64,000 bases of DNA from JAGVSZ01 sp019137045 (GTDB lineage: Bacteria; Pseudomonadota; Gammaproteobacteria; Burkholderiales; SG8-39). The DNA lies in the NCBI GenBank assembly GCA_046347635.1, contig JAXMFT010000004.1, forward strand, positions 186,001 to 250,000, read 5' to 3'. Below, piece by piece: positions 50,368 through 60,071 of this stretch (the first letter of the stretch is position 1; every line of letters starts with the position of its first letter). The notes under the pieces are model-generated. The model was not told the origin of the DNA, searched no databases, and was given only the letters and a program-made list of their open reading frames with translations. The position numbers and the translations under genes are program-made.

Positions 50368-51797
50368 TCAGCGCTGGAGGTCCCGGACGCGCGTTTCGAC
50401 TTGGGCGGTATTGAACCCGACCGGACGGCTCCCGGCAAGCTTCAGCGCGCGCTGATAGTACTCGAGCGCGAGCCGCGGCTGGCGCAGGTGATCGAGGCTG
50501 ACCGCGAGGTTGTAGGCGTAGTCCGCGTTCTCGGGGTCGCCGGTGAACGCGGCGAAGTACGCCTGCTGCGCCTCCGCCCAGCGCGCCTGCGACGCGTACT
50601 GATTCCCGAGCGCGAAGCTCAGGTTGGCGTCGGGCTGCTGGGCGAGCATGCTCTTCAGGCGGCTCTCCGACTGCTGCGCGTCGCTGCCGCCACGCAGGCT
50701 GATCAACGCCGCGTTCGCGTACGCATCGCGCGGGTCGAGCTCGAGCACTTTCAGGTAGCGCGCCTCGGCGCGCTCGAAGTTCTGCGTGCGCGTGTCGATC
50801 GCGGCGAGGCCGAGCAGCGCGTCGCGATCGGTCGGGTTGGCGCGCAGGGCGCGGTTGTATTCCTCGGCGGCGCGCGCGAGGTCGCCCGCCTGGAGCGCTT
50901 CCCAGCCGCGTTCGACGCCGGGTCGACCCGGGGCCGCTCACGGTGACCTTGACCGGCGCGCGCGGGGCGGCCGCGGCGCGCGGCGCGCGGCTCGGCCGCC
51001 GGCGCGGCGGCGACCGGCGCGCGCGTCGCCTGCGCGGTGGTCGTGGGGCGCGGCACGGATCCGGCGGACGGCGTCGGCTGCGGCGGGGTCGCGATGGGTC
51101 GCGTGGCCGTGTGCGGCGGGGCCGGCGGCGTCGCGGCCTGGGCGACGGTCGCGGCCGGCGCGGCGGCGACCGCCGGCGCGGGAGACGTCGCGGGGCCCAG
51201 TACGGGCGAGACCGAAGAGGGCGGCTGCGAGGGCGCAGGCTGCGATGGCGCGGCCGCGACTGCGGCGGGCGGCGGGGCCTTGCCGCCCGGAGGGCCGGTG
51301 TAGAAGGACGGGCGCGGCGCGATGATCTGGTAGGCGAAGTAACCGACCACGCCCAGCACCACGACGCCGAGCGCGCCGACCACGAGCGGAAAGACGCGCC
51401 GCGGCGTGTACTCGCCCGCCTTCGCTTCGAAGAGCTGGCGCGCGGAGGCGCGCTCGGCGTCCTCGCTCGCGCTCGGCGGCGGCGGCTCGGAGACGGGCGC
51501 GGGACGTCCGGCGGCCGGGCGGGCGGGGGCCGCCGGGGCGGGCGCCGGCTCGGCGTCTTTCGGGCCTCCGGGGGTGGCCAGGTCCTCGGTGAAGATCTCG
51601 AGCGGCTGCGTGATGTCCGGGAGCCGGTCCCGCGTCATGAGCGGTTGCCCGGGGCTCGCGTCGGCCTTCGGCTCGAGCGTGAGGCCGGCGCCGGACTCGC
51701 TCGCTGCCGACGCGGTCTCGCCCGGCTGCGGCGGGCCGCCCGCGCTTTGCTGCTTGGCGAGCTCGGCTTTCTTGAGCGCCTCGAGCAGGAGACTCAC
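50368..51797 (-). pseudogene. mshN: MshN-like TPR protein, frameshifted as read
   Basis: N-terminal part (51797 down to about 50985): MSLLLEALKKAELAKQQ, a Pro/Ala-rich stretch, a membrane helix (VFPLVVGALGVVVLGVVGYFAY) and a Pro/Ala/Thr-rich linker. C-terminal part (about 50920 to 50368): TPR units GWEALQAGDLARAAEEYNRAL, FERAEARYLKVLELDP and EAQQAYFAAFTGDPENADYAYNLA. The two halves are in different frames, with a third frame (APVKVTVSGPG) between, so two indels near 50985 and 50925 are implied. MshN normally joins all these parts in one chain. ATG 51797 overlaps the mshL stop. 50179-50367 downstream contains only GC-rich hairpins. Confidence 0.8.
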
Positions 51798-53617
51798 TGC
51801 GGGCAGCCCTCGATGTTCGGCGGGTCGCAGAGCTTCGGCTTGCCGGGGTTGGGCTGGCTCATGAAGTCCTCGCCGGGCAGGAAGACGCGATAGCCGCGGT
51901 AGTCGCCTTCGACGCTCGGGTCGCGGATCACCAGCGGCCGCATGAAGATCACGAGCTCCGTCTTGCTGTTCTGGATGTTCTTGTTCGAGAAGAAATCGCC
52001 GAAGAAAGGCACCCGGTTGACACCGGGGATCGTATCCGCGTTGTCCTGCAGCGAGTCCTGGATCAGTCCCCCCATCACCGCGATCTGCCCGCTCGAGAGC
52101 TTGATCACCGATTCCATCTCCCGCGTCAGGATCTGCGGAATGCGGCTCACGATCGGCGGGTTGGCGGTGGCGAGCGCGGGGTTCGGGTCGTTCACGTAAC
52201 TGACGACGCGCGAGATCGTGGGCTTCACGCTGAGAATGACCGTATCGGTCTCGCTCACCTGCGGCGTGATGCTCAGGATGATCCCGACGGGCGCGACGTT
52301 CGGCGTGGTGGTGAAAGTCGTCAAGGCCGTGGTCTGCGCCTGCGTGGTCTGCGCCTGGATGGTGAAGTAGACGATGTTCTCGACCACCTTCAGGACCGCA
52401 GTCTGGTTGCTGACGGCGCTGATCCGGGGGCTCGACAGCACGCGCACGTTGCCGAACGTCTGCAGGAGCTGGAGCGAGAACTTCAGCGTGTTCGAGTTGT
52501 ACTGGCCGACGAAGGCGTTGCCGGTCGGCAGGGCGCTCAGGACCCCCGCCGCGGGAACGGGCGCGATGGCCTGTGCGACGCCGCGGAAGAGCCCCCCGCC
52601 GAAGAGCTGCCAGCCGCCGGTGAAGATCGCCCAGTCGATGCCCTGCTGGTAGGTGTTGTTCAGGTTGACCTCGACGATCGTCGCCTCGATCAGGACCTGC
52701 CGCTTGGCGTTCACCAGCACCTGGTCGAGGAACTCCTGGATCTTCTCGTGCTGGCGGGAGGTGGCCCGGATCGTGAGCACGCTCGCTTCGGGATTGGGGA
52801 TGACGGCGGCGGCCTCGCGAAACGTCACGTTGGTTCCCGCAATCGGTGCGGTCGCGGTTCCCGGCGCGGCGCCGACCTGCGGCGCGGGTGCGGTACCCGT
52901 CTGCCCGGGTGCGCTCCCCGTGGCGCCCGTCGGCAACACTTTGTCGGTCTCCCGCAGGATGTCCTTGATGTTGTCGACGAGAGTCGTCCAGAATTGGTTC
53001 TGCGAAGAGTTGTTCACCGAGACGCGCGAGGTGTTCTGGCCCCCGCTGGAGCCCCCGGCCGAGCCGCTCCCGCCACTCGCGGAGCCTGACCCGCCCGCGG
53101 CGCCTCCTCCGGGCTGCTGCCCGATGATCTCGGAGGACACGCTGACCTGACCCGTCGTGCGCCGATCGACGTTCACGTAATCGATCTTGTAGACGCGCAG
53201 GTAGGGCGAATCCGGCATGACCGCCAGGTTCGGTCCGTCCAGCTCGTAGCGCATGTCGACCTGCTTCGAGATGCGGCTGAGCAGCTGCGGCAACGTCTGG
53301 TCGATCGCGTTCAGCGTCACCGTGCCGGTGATGCCGGGATGAATGTCGACGTTGACCTTCGCGTCGCGAGCGAGCGCGAACAGCAGCTCGCGGACGTTCA
53401 CGTTGTTGACGACGACGCTGTAGGTCTCCGCCTTGACCGAGGGCTTCGGGCGCGGCGGCGTCGGCAGCGCTTGAACGGGGGGCGGGATGGCGCCGACCGG
53501 AGCGGGCGGTTGCTCGCCGAGATGCCCGCTCGCGGTGGGCTTCATGGGCTGCATGCAGCCGCTCAGCGCAGCGCCAATACCGAGTACGAGTAACGCGTTG
53601 CGCATACCTCCCCGCAT
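51794..53617 (-). CDS. mshL: MshL-like outer-membrane secretin lipoprotein
   Basis: Secretin of 607 residues. The lipobox LSGC is at about residues 21-24. An STN-like N0 domain follows (YSVVVNNVNVRELLFALARDAKVNVDIHPGITG in part), then an N1-like region with a Gly/Ser-rich insert near 195-220. The secretin core has RQVLIEATIVEVNL, VRVLSSPRISAVSNQTAVLKV, GIILSITPQVSETD and SSGQIAVMGGLIQDS, and ends KTELVIFMRPLVIRDP. It forms the pilus or secretion pore. ATG 53617 has an AAGG-type site; the next Met at 53605 has its Shine-Dalgarno only one base away. Confidence 0.93.
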   Translation of the reverse strand: MRGGMRNALLVLGIGAALSGCMQPMKPTASGHLGEQPPAPVGAIPPPVQALPTPPRPKPSVKAETYSVVVNNVNVRELLFALARDAKVNVDIHPGITGTVTLNAIDQTLPQLLSRISKQVDMRYELDGPNLAVMPDSPYLRVYKIDYVNVDRRTTGQVSVSSEIIGQQPGGGAAGGSGSASGGSGSAGGSSGGQNTSRVSVNNSSQNQFWTTLVDNIKDILRETDKVLPTGATGSAPGQTGTAPAPQVGAAPGTATAPIAGTNVTFREAAAVIPNPEASVLTIRATSRQHEKIQEFLDQVLVNAKRQVLIEATIVEVNLNNTYQQGIDWAIFTGGWQLFGGGLFRGVAQAIAPVPAAGVLSALPTGNAFVGQYNSNTLKFSLQLLQTFGNVRVLSSPRISAVSNQTAVLKVVENIVYFTIQAQTTQAQTTALTTFTTTPNVAPVGIILSITPQVSETDTVILSVKPTISRVVSYVNDPNPALATANPPIVSRIPQILTREMESVIKLSSGQIAVMGGLIQDSLQDNADTIPGVNRVPFFGDFFSNKNIQNSKTELVIFMRPLVIRDPSVEGDYRGYRVFLPGEDFMSQPNPGKPKLCDPPNIEGCPQ

Positions 53618-53732
53618 CGTCTTGGCCTTCGTTTGCCCCCTAAACCCCAAAAAACAGTATAACAAAGCAATCTAAGAAATTGTTTTGACGGCGTATTGCC
53701 CGTGTGTCGTAGTGCCGCTCCGGGGTGCGACG

Positions 53733-55487
53733 CTATTCCTGGTTTTGCCGTCGCATCAACGTGACGCTCCGGTGGTAGGGCCCGCGGGCCTTGAACGTCG
53801 ACGGCAGGCTGCCCATCGCCGTGATCGTCTCTTCGAGCGACGGATAGAGCCCGTACGTCGCGGCGTAGTACTGGTGACCGCCGAGCTTGACGCTGTAGAC
53901 GCGCATCTCGTCGAGGTCCACCAGCTCGCCGGCCTGGCGCAGGAAGCGCTCCATCACCGCGACGTCCCCCGCGCTCACCGTCAGCAGCTGGATCGTGAAG
54001 GATCCGGACGGGGCGGTTCGGAGCCATTGCTGCGTTGCAGCAAAGCGCTCCTGGGTCAGCTTTCCGCTTGCAGGCGGCGTCGGTCCCGGGGGGGCAAGCG
54101 GGGGTGCTTTGGGCGCGTCGCTCACCGTAGACGCCGCCGCGGCCACGGTTGTCGCAGCCTTTGACGGGTTGGCAGTCGCGACGCTGGCGGCCGTCGGGTT
54201 CGCGGTCGGGGCGCTGGCGGGCGCAGCAGGGGTCGGCGCCGCGCTCGCGGACGCTACGGAGGTCGGCGCCGGGCTCGCTGACGCGACGGGGGTCGGCGCC
54301 GGGCTCGCGGGTTCGGCGGGGGTCGACGTCGGCGCCATCCTCTGCGCTGGGGGAGGCGCGGCCGGCTCGGCCGACCGGACCTCGGCCGCCGCGGCCACCC
54401 GATCCGCGGCGGTCGGGGACGCTGCGGTGGGTGTGGCCATCACGTCGCCCGGCCCTGCCGGGCGGAGCGGAAGGTCGGCGGACTCCGACCCCCGGGCGGC
54501 GCGGGGCGGCGATGGCGGCTCCGCCACCGGCGGGGCGGAGGCCGCGGGCGATGGGGCGGCCGGTCCCGCGACCGGGCCGCTCGTCCGATTGAGGTTGAAA
54601 TAGTGGTACCCGGCCCCGGCCAGCACGCCCACGGCCACGCTCGCGCCGAGGAGCCACCACTTCACCGGGAAGCGCCTGCCCGTTGCGAACTCCGAGTCCC
54701 GCACGGCGGCGCGCGCGTGCTTCGCGGTCACCTCGTGCTGGCCGTCCGCGAACGCGGCGAGGAGCGACTTGTCGGCCAGGATGTTGATGCGCCGGGTCAG
54801 CCCCTCCGAGGTCCGGGCGATGACCTTCATCGCCTGCGGCCCGAACAGCTTCGGCCCACGGTACCCGGCCGCGCGCATGCGGAAGTCGACGTAGCTGTCG
54901 ATGTCCGAGCGCACCAGCGGCTCGAGCCGGAAGCTGTGCGTGATGCGCTCCTTGAGCTGGCGCATGTTCGGCAGCGCGAGGTGCTCGTCGAGCTCGGGCT
55001 GCCCGAACATCACGATCTGCAGCAGCTTGTGCCGGTTCGACTCGAGGTTGGAGAGGAGTCGGATCTCCTCCAGCGTCTCGAGCGGCATCGCGTGCGCCTC
55101 GTCGATCAGCACCACGACGCGCCGCCCGGCGGCGTAGAGCTTGATCAGCTTCTCCTGCAGCGCGCGCAGCAGGATCGTCACGCGCTCGCCGCGCGACTCG
55201 ACCTGGAGGTCGGCCGCGATCACGTGCAGGATCTCGTCGCGCGAGAGCGACGGGTTGGCGAGGTAGATGGTCTCGACGTGCTTGGGCAGCCGCTCGACCA
55301 GGACGCGGCACAGCATCGTCTTGCCGCTGCCGACCTCGCCGGTGACCTTGACGATCCCCTCGTCGTGCGTGATCGCGTACAGCAGCGCCTCGAGCGTCGC
55401 GCCGCGGTTCGCGCCCGAGAAGAAGAACTCGGTGTGGGGGGTGATCCGGAACGGGGGCTCGGTGAGCCCGAAGTGGCTGAGGTACAT
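53733..55487 (-). CDS. mshM: MshM/ExeA-like AAA ATPase with C-terminal SPOR-like domain
   Basis: Protein of 584 residues. Residues 1-270 are an ExeA-type ATPase: MYLSHFGLTEPPFRITPH, Walker A GEVGSGKTMLCRVL, Walker B VVVLIDEAHAMP. A membrane helix at about 287-305 (WWLLGASVAVGVLAGAGYHYF) and an Ala/Pro/Thr-rich linker follow; the linker includes three 10-residue repeats. The last 90 residues (SFTIQLLTVSAGDVAVMERFL to YYAATYGLYPSLEETITAMGSLP) fit a SPOR domain, which binds denuded peptidoglycan. ExeA proteins help secretins through the cell wall, so the fusion makes sense. It is separated from mshL by 115 AT-rich bases. Confidence 0.88.
   Translation of the reverse strand: MYLSHFGLTEPPFRITPHTEFFFSGANRGATLEALLYAITHDEGIVKVTGEVGSGKTMLCRVLVERLPKHVETIYLANPSLSRDEILHVIAADLQVESRGERVTILLRALQEKLIKLYAAGRRVVVLIDEAHAMPLETLEEIRLLSNLESNRHKLLQIVMFGQPELDEHLALPNMRQLKERITHSFRLEPLVRSDIDSYVDFRMRAAGYRGPKLFGPQAMKVIARTSEGLTRRINILADKSLLAAFADGQHEVTAKHARAAVRDSEFATGRRFPVKWWLLGASVAVGVLAGAGYHYFNLNRTSGPVAGPAAPSPAASAPPVAEPPSPPRAARGSESADLPLRPAGPGDVMATPTAASPTAADRVAAAAEVRSAEPAAPPPAQRMAPTSTPAEPASPAPTPVASASPAPTSVASASAAPTPAAPASAPTANPTAASVATANPSKAATTVAAAASTVSDAPKAPPLAPPGPTPPASGKLTQERFAATQQWLRTAPSGSFTIQLLTVSAGDVAVMERFLRQAGELVDLDEMRVYSVKLGGHQYYAATYGLYPSLEETITAMGSLPSTFKARGPYHRSVTLMRRQNQE
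54231..54320 (-). repeat. 30-bp tandem repeats in the mshM linker
   Basis: Three units of 30 bases start at 54231, 54261 and 54291, each opening GGTCGGCGCC on the plus strand, plus a partial fourth. They encode a 10-residue Ser/Ala/Pro/Thr repeat. Copy number could vary. Confidence 0.8.
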
Positions 55488-55545
55488 CGCCTCGCCCTCT
55501 ACGAGTGAATCCGCGCGGCCGGGACCGCCCGCCGGCGCGGCCCGC

Positions 55546-56970
<1,425 letters not shown>

Positions 56971-57069
56971 GTCCGAGTGTTCCTCCGGGATCCCGGGCAG
57001 GGTGCTCCCCGCCTCACCCCGAGCGCTCGCGGGTCCGGCAGCGGCACCGCGCGGCGCCCGGGTCGTCGT

Positions 57070-57822
57070 TCAGCGCGCCGCGATGCAACGCAGGAACGCC
57101 CGCTCCATCGAGGTTTCGCCGTAATGGTCGCACAGCGCACGGGGCGGCCCTGAGAAATACGGCACACCTTGGTGCAGGACGACCATGCGATCGCAGATCT
57201 CTTCCACATCCGCGAGCGCGTGCGAGGTGAAGAACAGCGTCGCGCCCTGCGCCTTCAGCCGCGCGAGCAGCGCCTTGACGCACGCGCGGGCCTGCGGGTC
57301 GAGCCCGCTCATCGGCTCGTCGAGGACGTAGAGCTCGCGCTCGCCCAGGAAGCACGCGGCCAACCCGAGCTTCTGCGTCATGCCCTTCGAGTACGCGCGC
57401 ACCGGCTTCGCCAGGGCCGCGGGGTCGAGGTCGAGCGCCGCGAGCATCGCCTGCACCTCGGTCTCCGCGTACGCCCGCTCCTGCAGCGCCAGCATGAGGC
57501 GCAGGAAGTCGCGCCCGGTGAGGTAGTAGGGCGGCACGAACCGCTCCGGCAGGTACGAGACGCGCGCGCGCGCGCGCGCCGCGGTGTGCGGCAGCCCGAA
57601 GAGCTCGATGCGGCCGCCGTCGATCGCGCAGAAGTCGAGCATGCACTTGATGAGGGTGGTCTTGCCGGCGCCGTTCACGCCGGCGAGCCCGAGGAACTCG
57701 CCGCGCCCGAGCGCGAGGTCGACCGCGCGCAGCACCGGCGCGGCGCCGTAGCGCTTCGCGACGCGCTCGAAGCGGGCCACGGGCGCGGCCACGGCAGGGG
57801 CCTGTTCGCGTTCGGTCGGCAT
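57070..57822 (-). CDS. ABC transporter ATP-binding protein (ABC-2/NatA-like)
   Basis: ATPase of 250 residues. Walker A GVNGAGKTTLIKCML near residue 46, signature YSKGMTQKLGLA, Walker B LYVLDEPMSGLDP and H-loop TSHAL are present. The type is that of exporters with ABC-2 permeases. There is no adjacent permease; the matching single permease is at 37594-38370. It is 99 bases upstream of the sigma-54 regulator in the same direction. Confidence 0.88.
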   Translation of the reverse strand: MPTEREQAPAVAAPVARFERVAKRYGAAPVLRAVDLALGRGEFLGLAGVNGAGKTTLIKCMLDFCAIDGGRIELFGLPHTAARARARVSYLPERFVPPYYLTGRDFLRLMLALQERAYAETEVQAMLAALDLDPAALAKPVRAYSKGMTQKLGLAACFLGERELYVLDEPMSGLDPQARACVKALLARLKAQGATLFFTSHALADVEEICDRMVVLHQGVPYFSGPPRALCDHYGETSMERAFLRCIAAR

Positions 57823-57904
57823 CCGGGCGCGAAATATAGCCCGGCCGCATCGCCGGTGGAGCGGCCCGGCGCAGGCAGGGTGGATGCGTGCCCGGACGAT
57901 CGGC

Positions 57905-57910
57905 TAGAAT
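57905..57910 (+). promoter_or_regulatory. -10 hexamer before the mla operon
   Basis: TAGAAT lies 50 bases before the mlaF start, within the 138-base divergent region with the ABC ATPase. No -35 recognised. Confidence 0.4.
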
Positions 57911-57960
57911 GCGCCGCCGCCGCGCGCCGCGCGGCGATCGCCTCGCGCCGCCCCTCCACC

Positions 57961-58773
57961 GTGCCGGACCAGAACGTCGTCGAGATCGCGGACCTGTCGT
58001 TTTCCTACGACGCGACGCGCCACGTCCTGTCGGGCATCAACTTCGCCATCCCGCGCGGCAAGGTCGTGGCGATCATGGGCGGCAGCGGCTGCGGCAAGAC
58101 CACGCTGCTCAGGCTGATCGGCGGCGCGCTGCGGGCCACGAAAGGCTCGGTGCGCGTGTTCGGGCAGGACGTGGCCGGGCTGGCTCCCGACGCGCTCTTC
58201 GCCATGCGCCGGCGCATGAGCATGCTGTTCCAGTTCGGGGCGCTCTTCACCGACATGTCGACCTTCGACAACGTCGCGTTCCAGATGCGCGAGCACACGC
58301 GGCTGCCGGAGGCGCTGATCCGCGACCTGGTGCTGATGAAGCTGCACGCCGTGGGCCTGCGCGGCGCCGAGGGGCTGATGCCCTCCGAGCTCTCGGGCGG
58401 GATGGCGCGGCGCGTCGCGCTCGCGCGCGCGATCGCGCTCGACCCCGAGCTGATGATGTACGACGAGCCGTTCGCCGGCCTCGACCCGATCTCCCTCGGC
58501 GTGATCGGGCAGCTCATCCGCACGCTGAACGACGCGCTCGGCGCGACCTCGATCGTCGTGACCCACGACGTGCAGGAATCGCTCAAGATCGTCGACTACA
58601 TCTACTTCGTCTCGGAGGGGCGCATCATCGCCGAGGGCACGGCGGAGGCGGTGCGCGCCTCCAAGGCGCCGTTCGTCCACCAGTTCGTCTGGGGCGAGGC
58701 CGACGGGCCGGTGCCGTTCCACTATCCGGCCGCCGACTACCGCGGCGCCCTCGTGGACGCGCGCCCGCGATGA
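57961..58773 (+). CDS. mlaF: Phospholipid transport ABC ATPase MlaF
   Basis: ATPase of 270 residues for the MlaFEDB complex that moves phospholipids between membranes. Walker A IMGGSGCGKTTLLRL near residue 37, the Q-loop LFQFGALFTDMS, signature LSGGMARRVALARA, Walker B LMMYDEPFAGLDP and H-loop VTHD are present. The GTG start at 57961 fits the family N-terminus; a much longer open frame upstream is not conserved. The stop overlaps the mlaE ATG (ATGA). Confidence 0.95.
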   Translation: MPDQNVVEIADLSFSYDATRHVLSGINFAIPRGKVVAIMGGSGCGKTTLLRLIGGALRATKGSVRVFGQDVAGLAPDALFAMRRRMSMLFQFGALFTDMSTFDNVAFQMREHTRLPEALIRDLVLMKLHAVGLRGAEGLMPSELSGGMARRVALARAIALDPELMMYDEPFAGLDPISLGVIGQLIRTLNDALGATSIVVTHDVQESLKIVDYIYFVSEGRIIAEGTAEAVRASKAPFVHQFVWGEADGPVPFHYPAADYRGALVDARPR

Positions 58774-59561
58774 CGCGCGTGCTTGCCCTCGTGAGCGAGC
58801 TCGGCGCGCGCGTGACGTCGCTGATCTGGCGGCTCGGGTACGCCGCGCGCTTCTTCTGGGCGACGCTGCGCCACAGCGGCACCGCGTTCCGGCGCTTCCA
58901 CCTGACGGTGCGCGAGCTCTACTTCGCCGGCGTCCTGTCGCTCATCATCATCGTCGTCTCCGGGCTCTTCGTCGGCATGGTGCTCGGCCTGCAGGGCTAC
59001 GACACGCTCGCGCGCTACGGCTCCTCCGAGGCGCTCGGCGTCCTGGTGGCGCTGTCGCTGGTGCGCGAGCTCGGCCCGGTGGTCGCCGCGCTGCTCTTCG
59101 CGAGCCGCGCCGGGAGCGCGATCACCGCGGAGATCGGGCTGATGAAGGCGACCGAGCAGCTCGACGCGATGGAGATGATGGCGGTCGACCCGGTGGCGCG
59201 CGTGGTCGCGCCGCGCTTCTGGGGCGGGGTGCTCTCGATGCCGCTGCTCGCGGCGCTGTTCTCGGCCATGGGGATCTTCGGCGGCTACCTCGTCGGCGTG
59301 GTGCTGATCGGGGTCGACGTCGGGCAGTTCTGGTCGCAGATGCAGGCGGCGGTGGACTTCCGCGAGGACGTCGTGAACGGCGTGATCAAGAGCGTCGTCT
59401 TCGGCGTCGCGGTCACCGGCATCGCGGTGTTCGAAGGCTACGACGCGCCGCCCACCGCCGAGGGCGTGTCCGGGGCCACCACGCGCACGGTGGTGACCTC
59501 GTCGCTCGCCGTGCTCGCGCTCGACTTCGTGCTCACAGCATTCATGTTCCGGGGGATCTGA
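58770..59561 (+). CDS. mlaE: Phospholipid transport permease MlaE
   Basis: Inner-membrane permease of 263 residues with the MlaE/TTG family blocks LREYFAGVLSLIIIVVSGLFVGMVLGLQ-like region (ELYFAGVLSLI), RELGPVVAALLFASRAGSAITAEIGLM and FDAPPTAEGVS-like end (YDAPPTAEGVSGATTRTVV). ATG at 58770 overlaps mlaF; mlaD starts 3 bases after the stop. Confidence 0.96.
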   Translation: MTRVLALVSELGARVTSLIWRLGYAARFFWATLRHSGTAFRRFHLTVRELYFAGVLSLIIIVVSGLFVGMVLGLQGYDTLARYGSSEALGVLVALSLVRELGPVVAALLFASRAGSAITAEIGLMKATEQLDAMEMMAVDPVARVVAPRFWGGVLSMPLLAALFSAMGIFGGYLVGVVLIGVDVGQFWSQMQAAVDFREDVVNGVIKSVVFGVAVTGIAVFEGYDAPPTAEGVSGATTRTVVTSSLAVLALDFVLTAFMFRGI

Positions 59562-59564
59562 CCC

Positions 59565-60047
59565 ATGATGAAGCGCTCGACGATCGACCTCTGGGTGGGC
59601 GTGTTCGTCGCGATCGGGCTCGGCGCGCTGCTGTTCCTGTCGCTGAAGGTGGCCAACCTGACCTCGCTCGACGCCAGCGACGTGTACCAGGTGAAGGCGC
59701 GGTTCGACAACATCGGCGGGCTGAAGGTGCGCGCGCCGGTCAAGAGCGCCGGCGTCGTGGTCGGGCGCATCAGCGAGATCCGCTTCCTCACCGACGTGTA
59801 CGAGGCCGAAGTGGTGATGAGCATCGACGCGCGCTACCCCTTCCCGCGCGACACCTCCGCCAAGATCCTCACCTCCGGTCTGCTCGGCGACCAGTACATC
59901 GGGCTCACCGCCGGCGGCGACAGCGCGCACCTGAAGTCCGGCGACACGTTAAAACTTACGCAGTCGGCGATCGTCCTCGAGAATCTCATCGGCCAGTTCC
60001 TGTACAGTAAGGCCGCCGAAGGTCCGGACAACGCGGACAAGAAGTAG
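59565..60047 (+). CDS. mlaD: Phospholipid-binding MCE protein MlaD
   Basis: Protein of 160 residues: an N-terminal helix (LWVGVFVAIGLGALLFLSL) and one MCE domain (YQVKARFDNIGGLKVRAPVKSAGVVVGRI in part, ILTSGLLGDQYIGL). The hexameric ring binds lipid above MlaFE. The ending PDNADKK and the following stop are in a 15-base tandem duplication. Confidence 0.96.
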   Translation: MMKRSTIDLWVGVFVAIGLGALLFLSLKVANLTSLDASDVYQVKARFDNIGGLKVRAPVKSAGVVVGRISEIRFLTDVYEAEVVMSIDARYPFPRDTSAKILTSGLLGDQYIGLTAGGDSAHLKSGDTLKLTQSAIVLENLIGQFLYSKAAEGPDNADKK

Positions 60048-60068
60048 GGAGCCAAGAAGTAGGGAGCC
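60039..60068 (+). repeat. 15-bp tandem duplication at the mlaD-mlaA junction
   Basis: AAGAAGTAGGGAGCC occurs at 60039-60053 and 60054-60068, back to back. The first copy carries the mlaD stop. Both carry an AGGGAG, so the mlaA ribosome site is duplicated; the nearer copy lies 5 bases before ATG 60072. Confidence 0.9.
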
Positions 60069-60071
60069 ATA

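Noticed and set aside
50751..51797. A 348-residue stand-alone MshN without TPRs
   Set aside because: Its last 80 residues are Arg-rich nonsense, and the TPR region expected in MshN lies directly downstream in another frame.
54231..54320. CRISPR or mobile-element repeat
   Set aside because: A 30-bp coding repeat that is in frame within the mshM linker.
57169..58773. Longer MlaF starting at 57169
   Set aside because: The N-terminal 264 residues are antisense to the ABC ATPase gene and lack homology; GTG 57961 fits the family.
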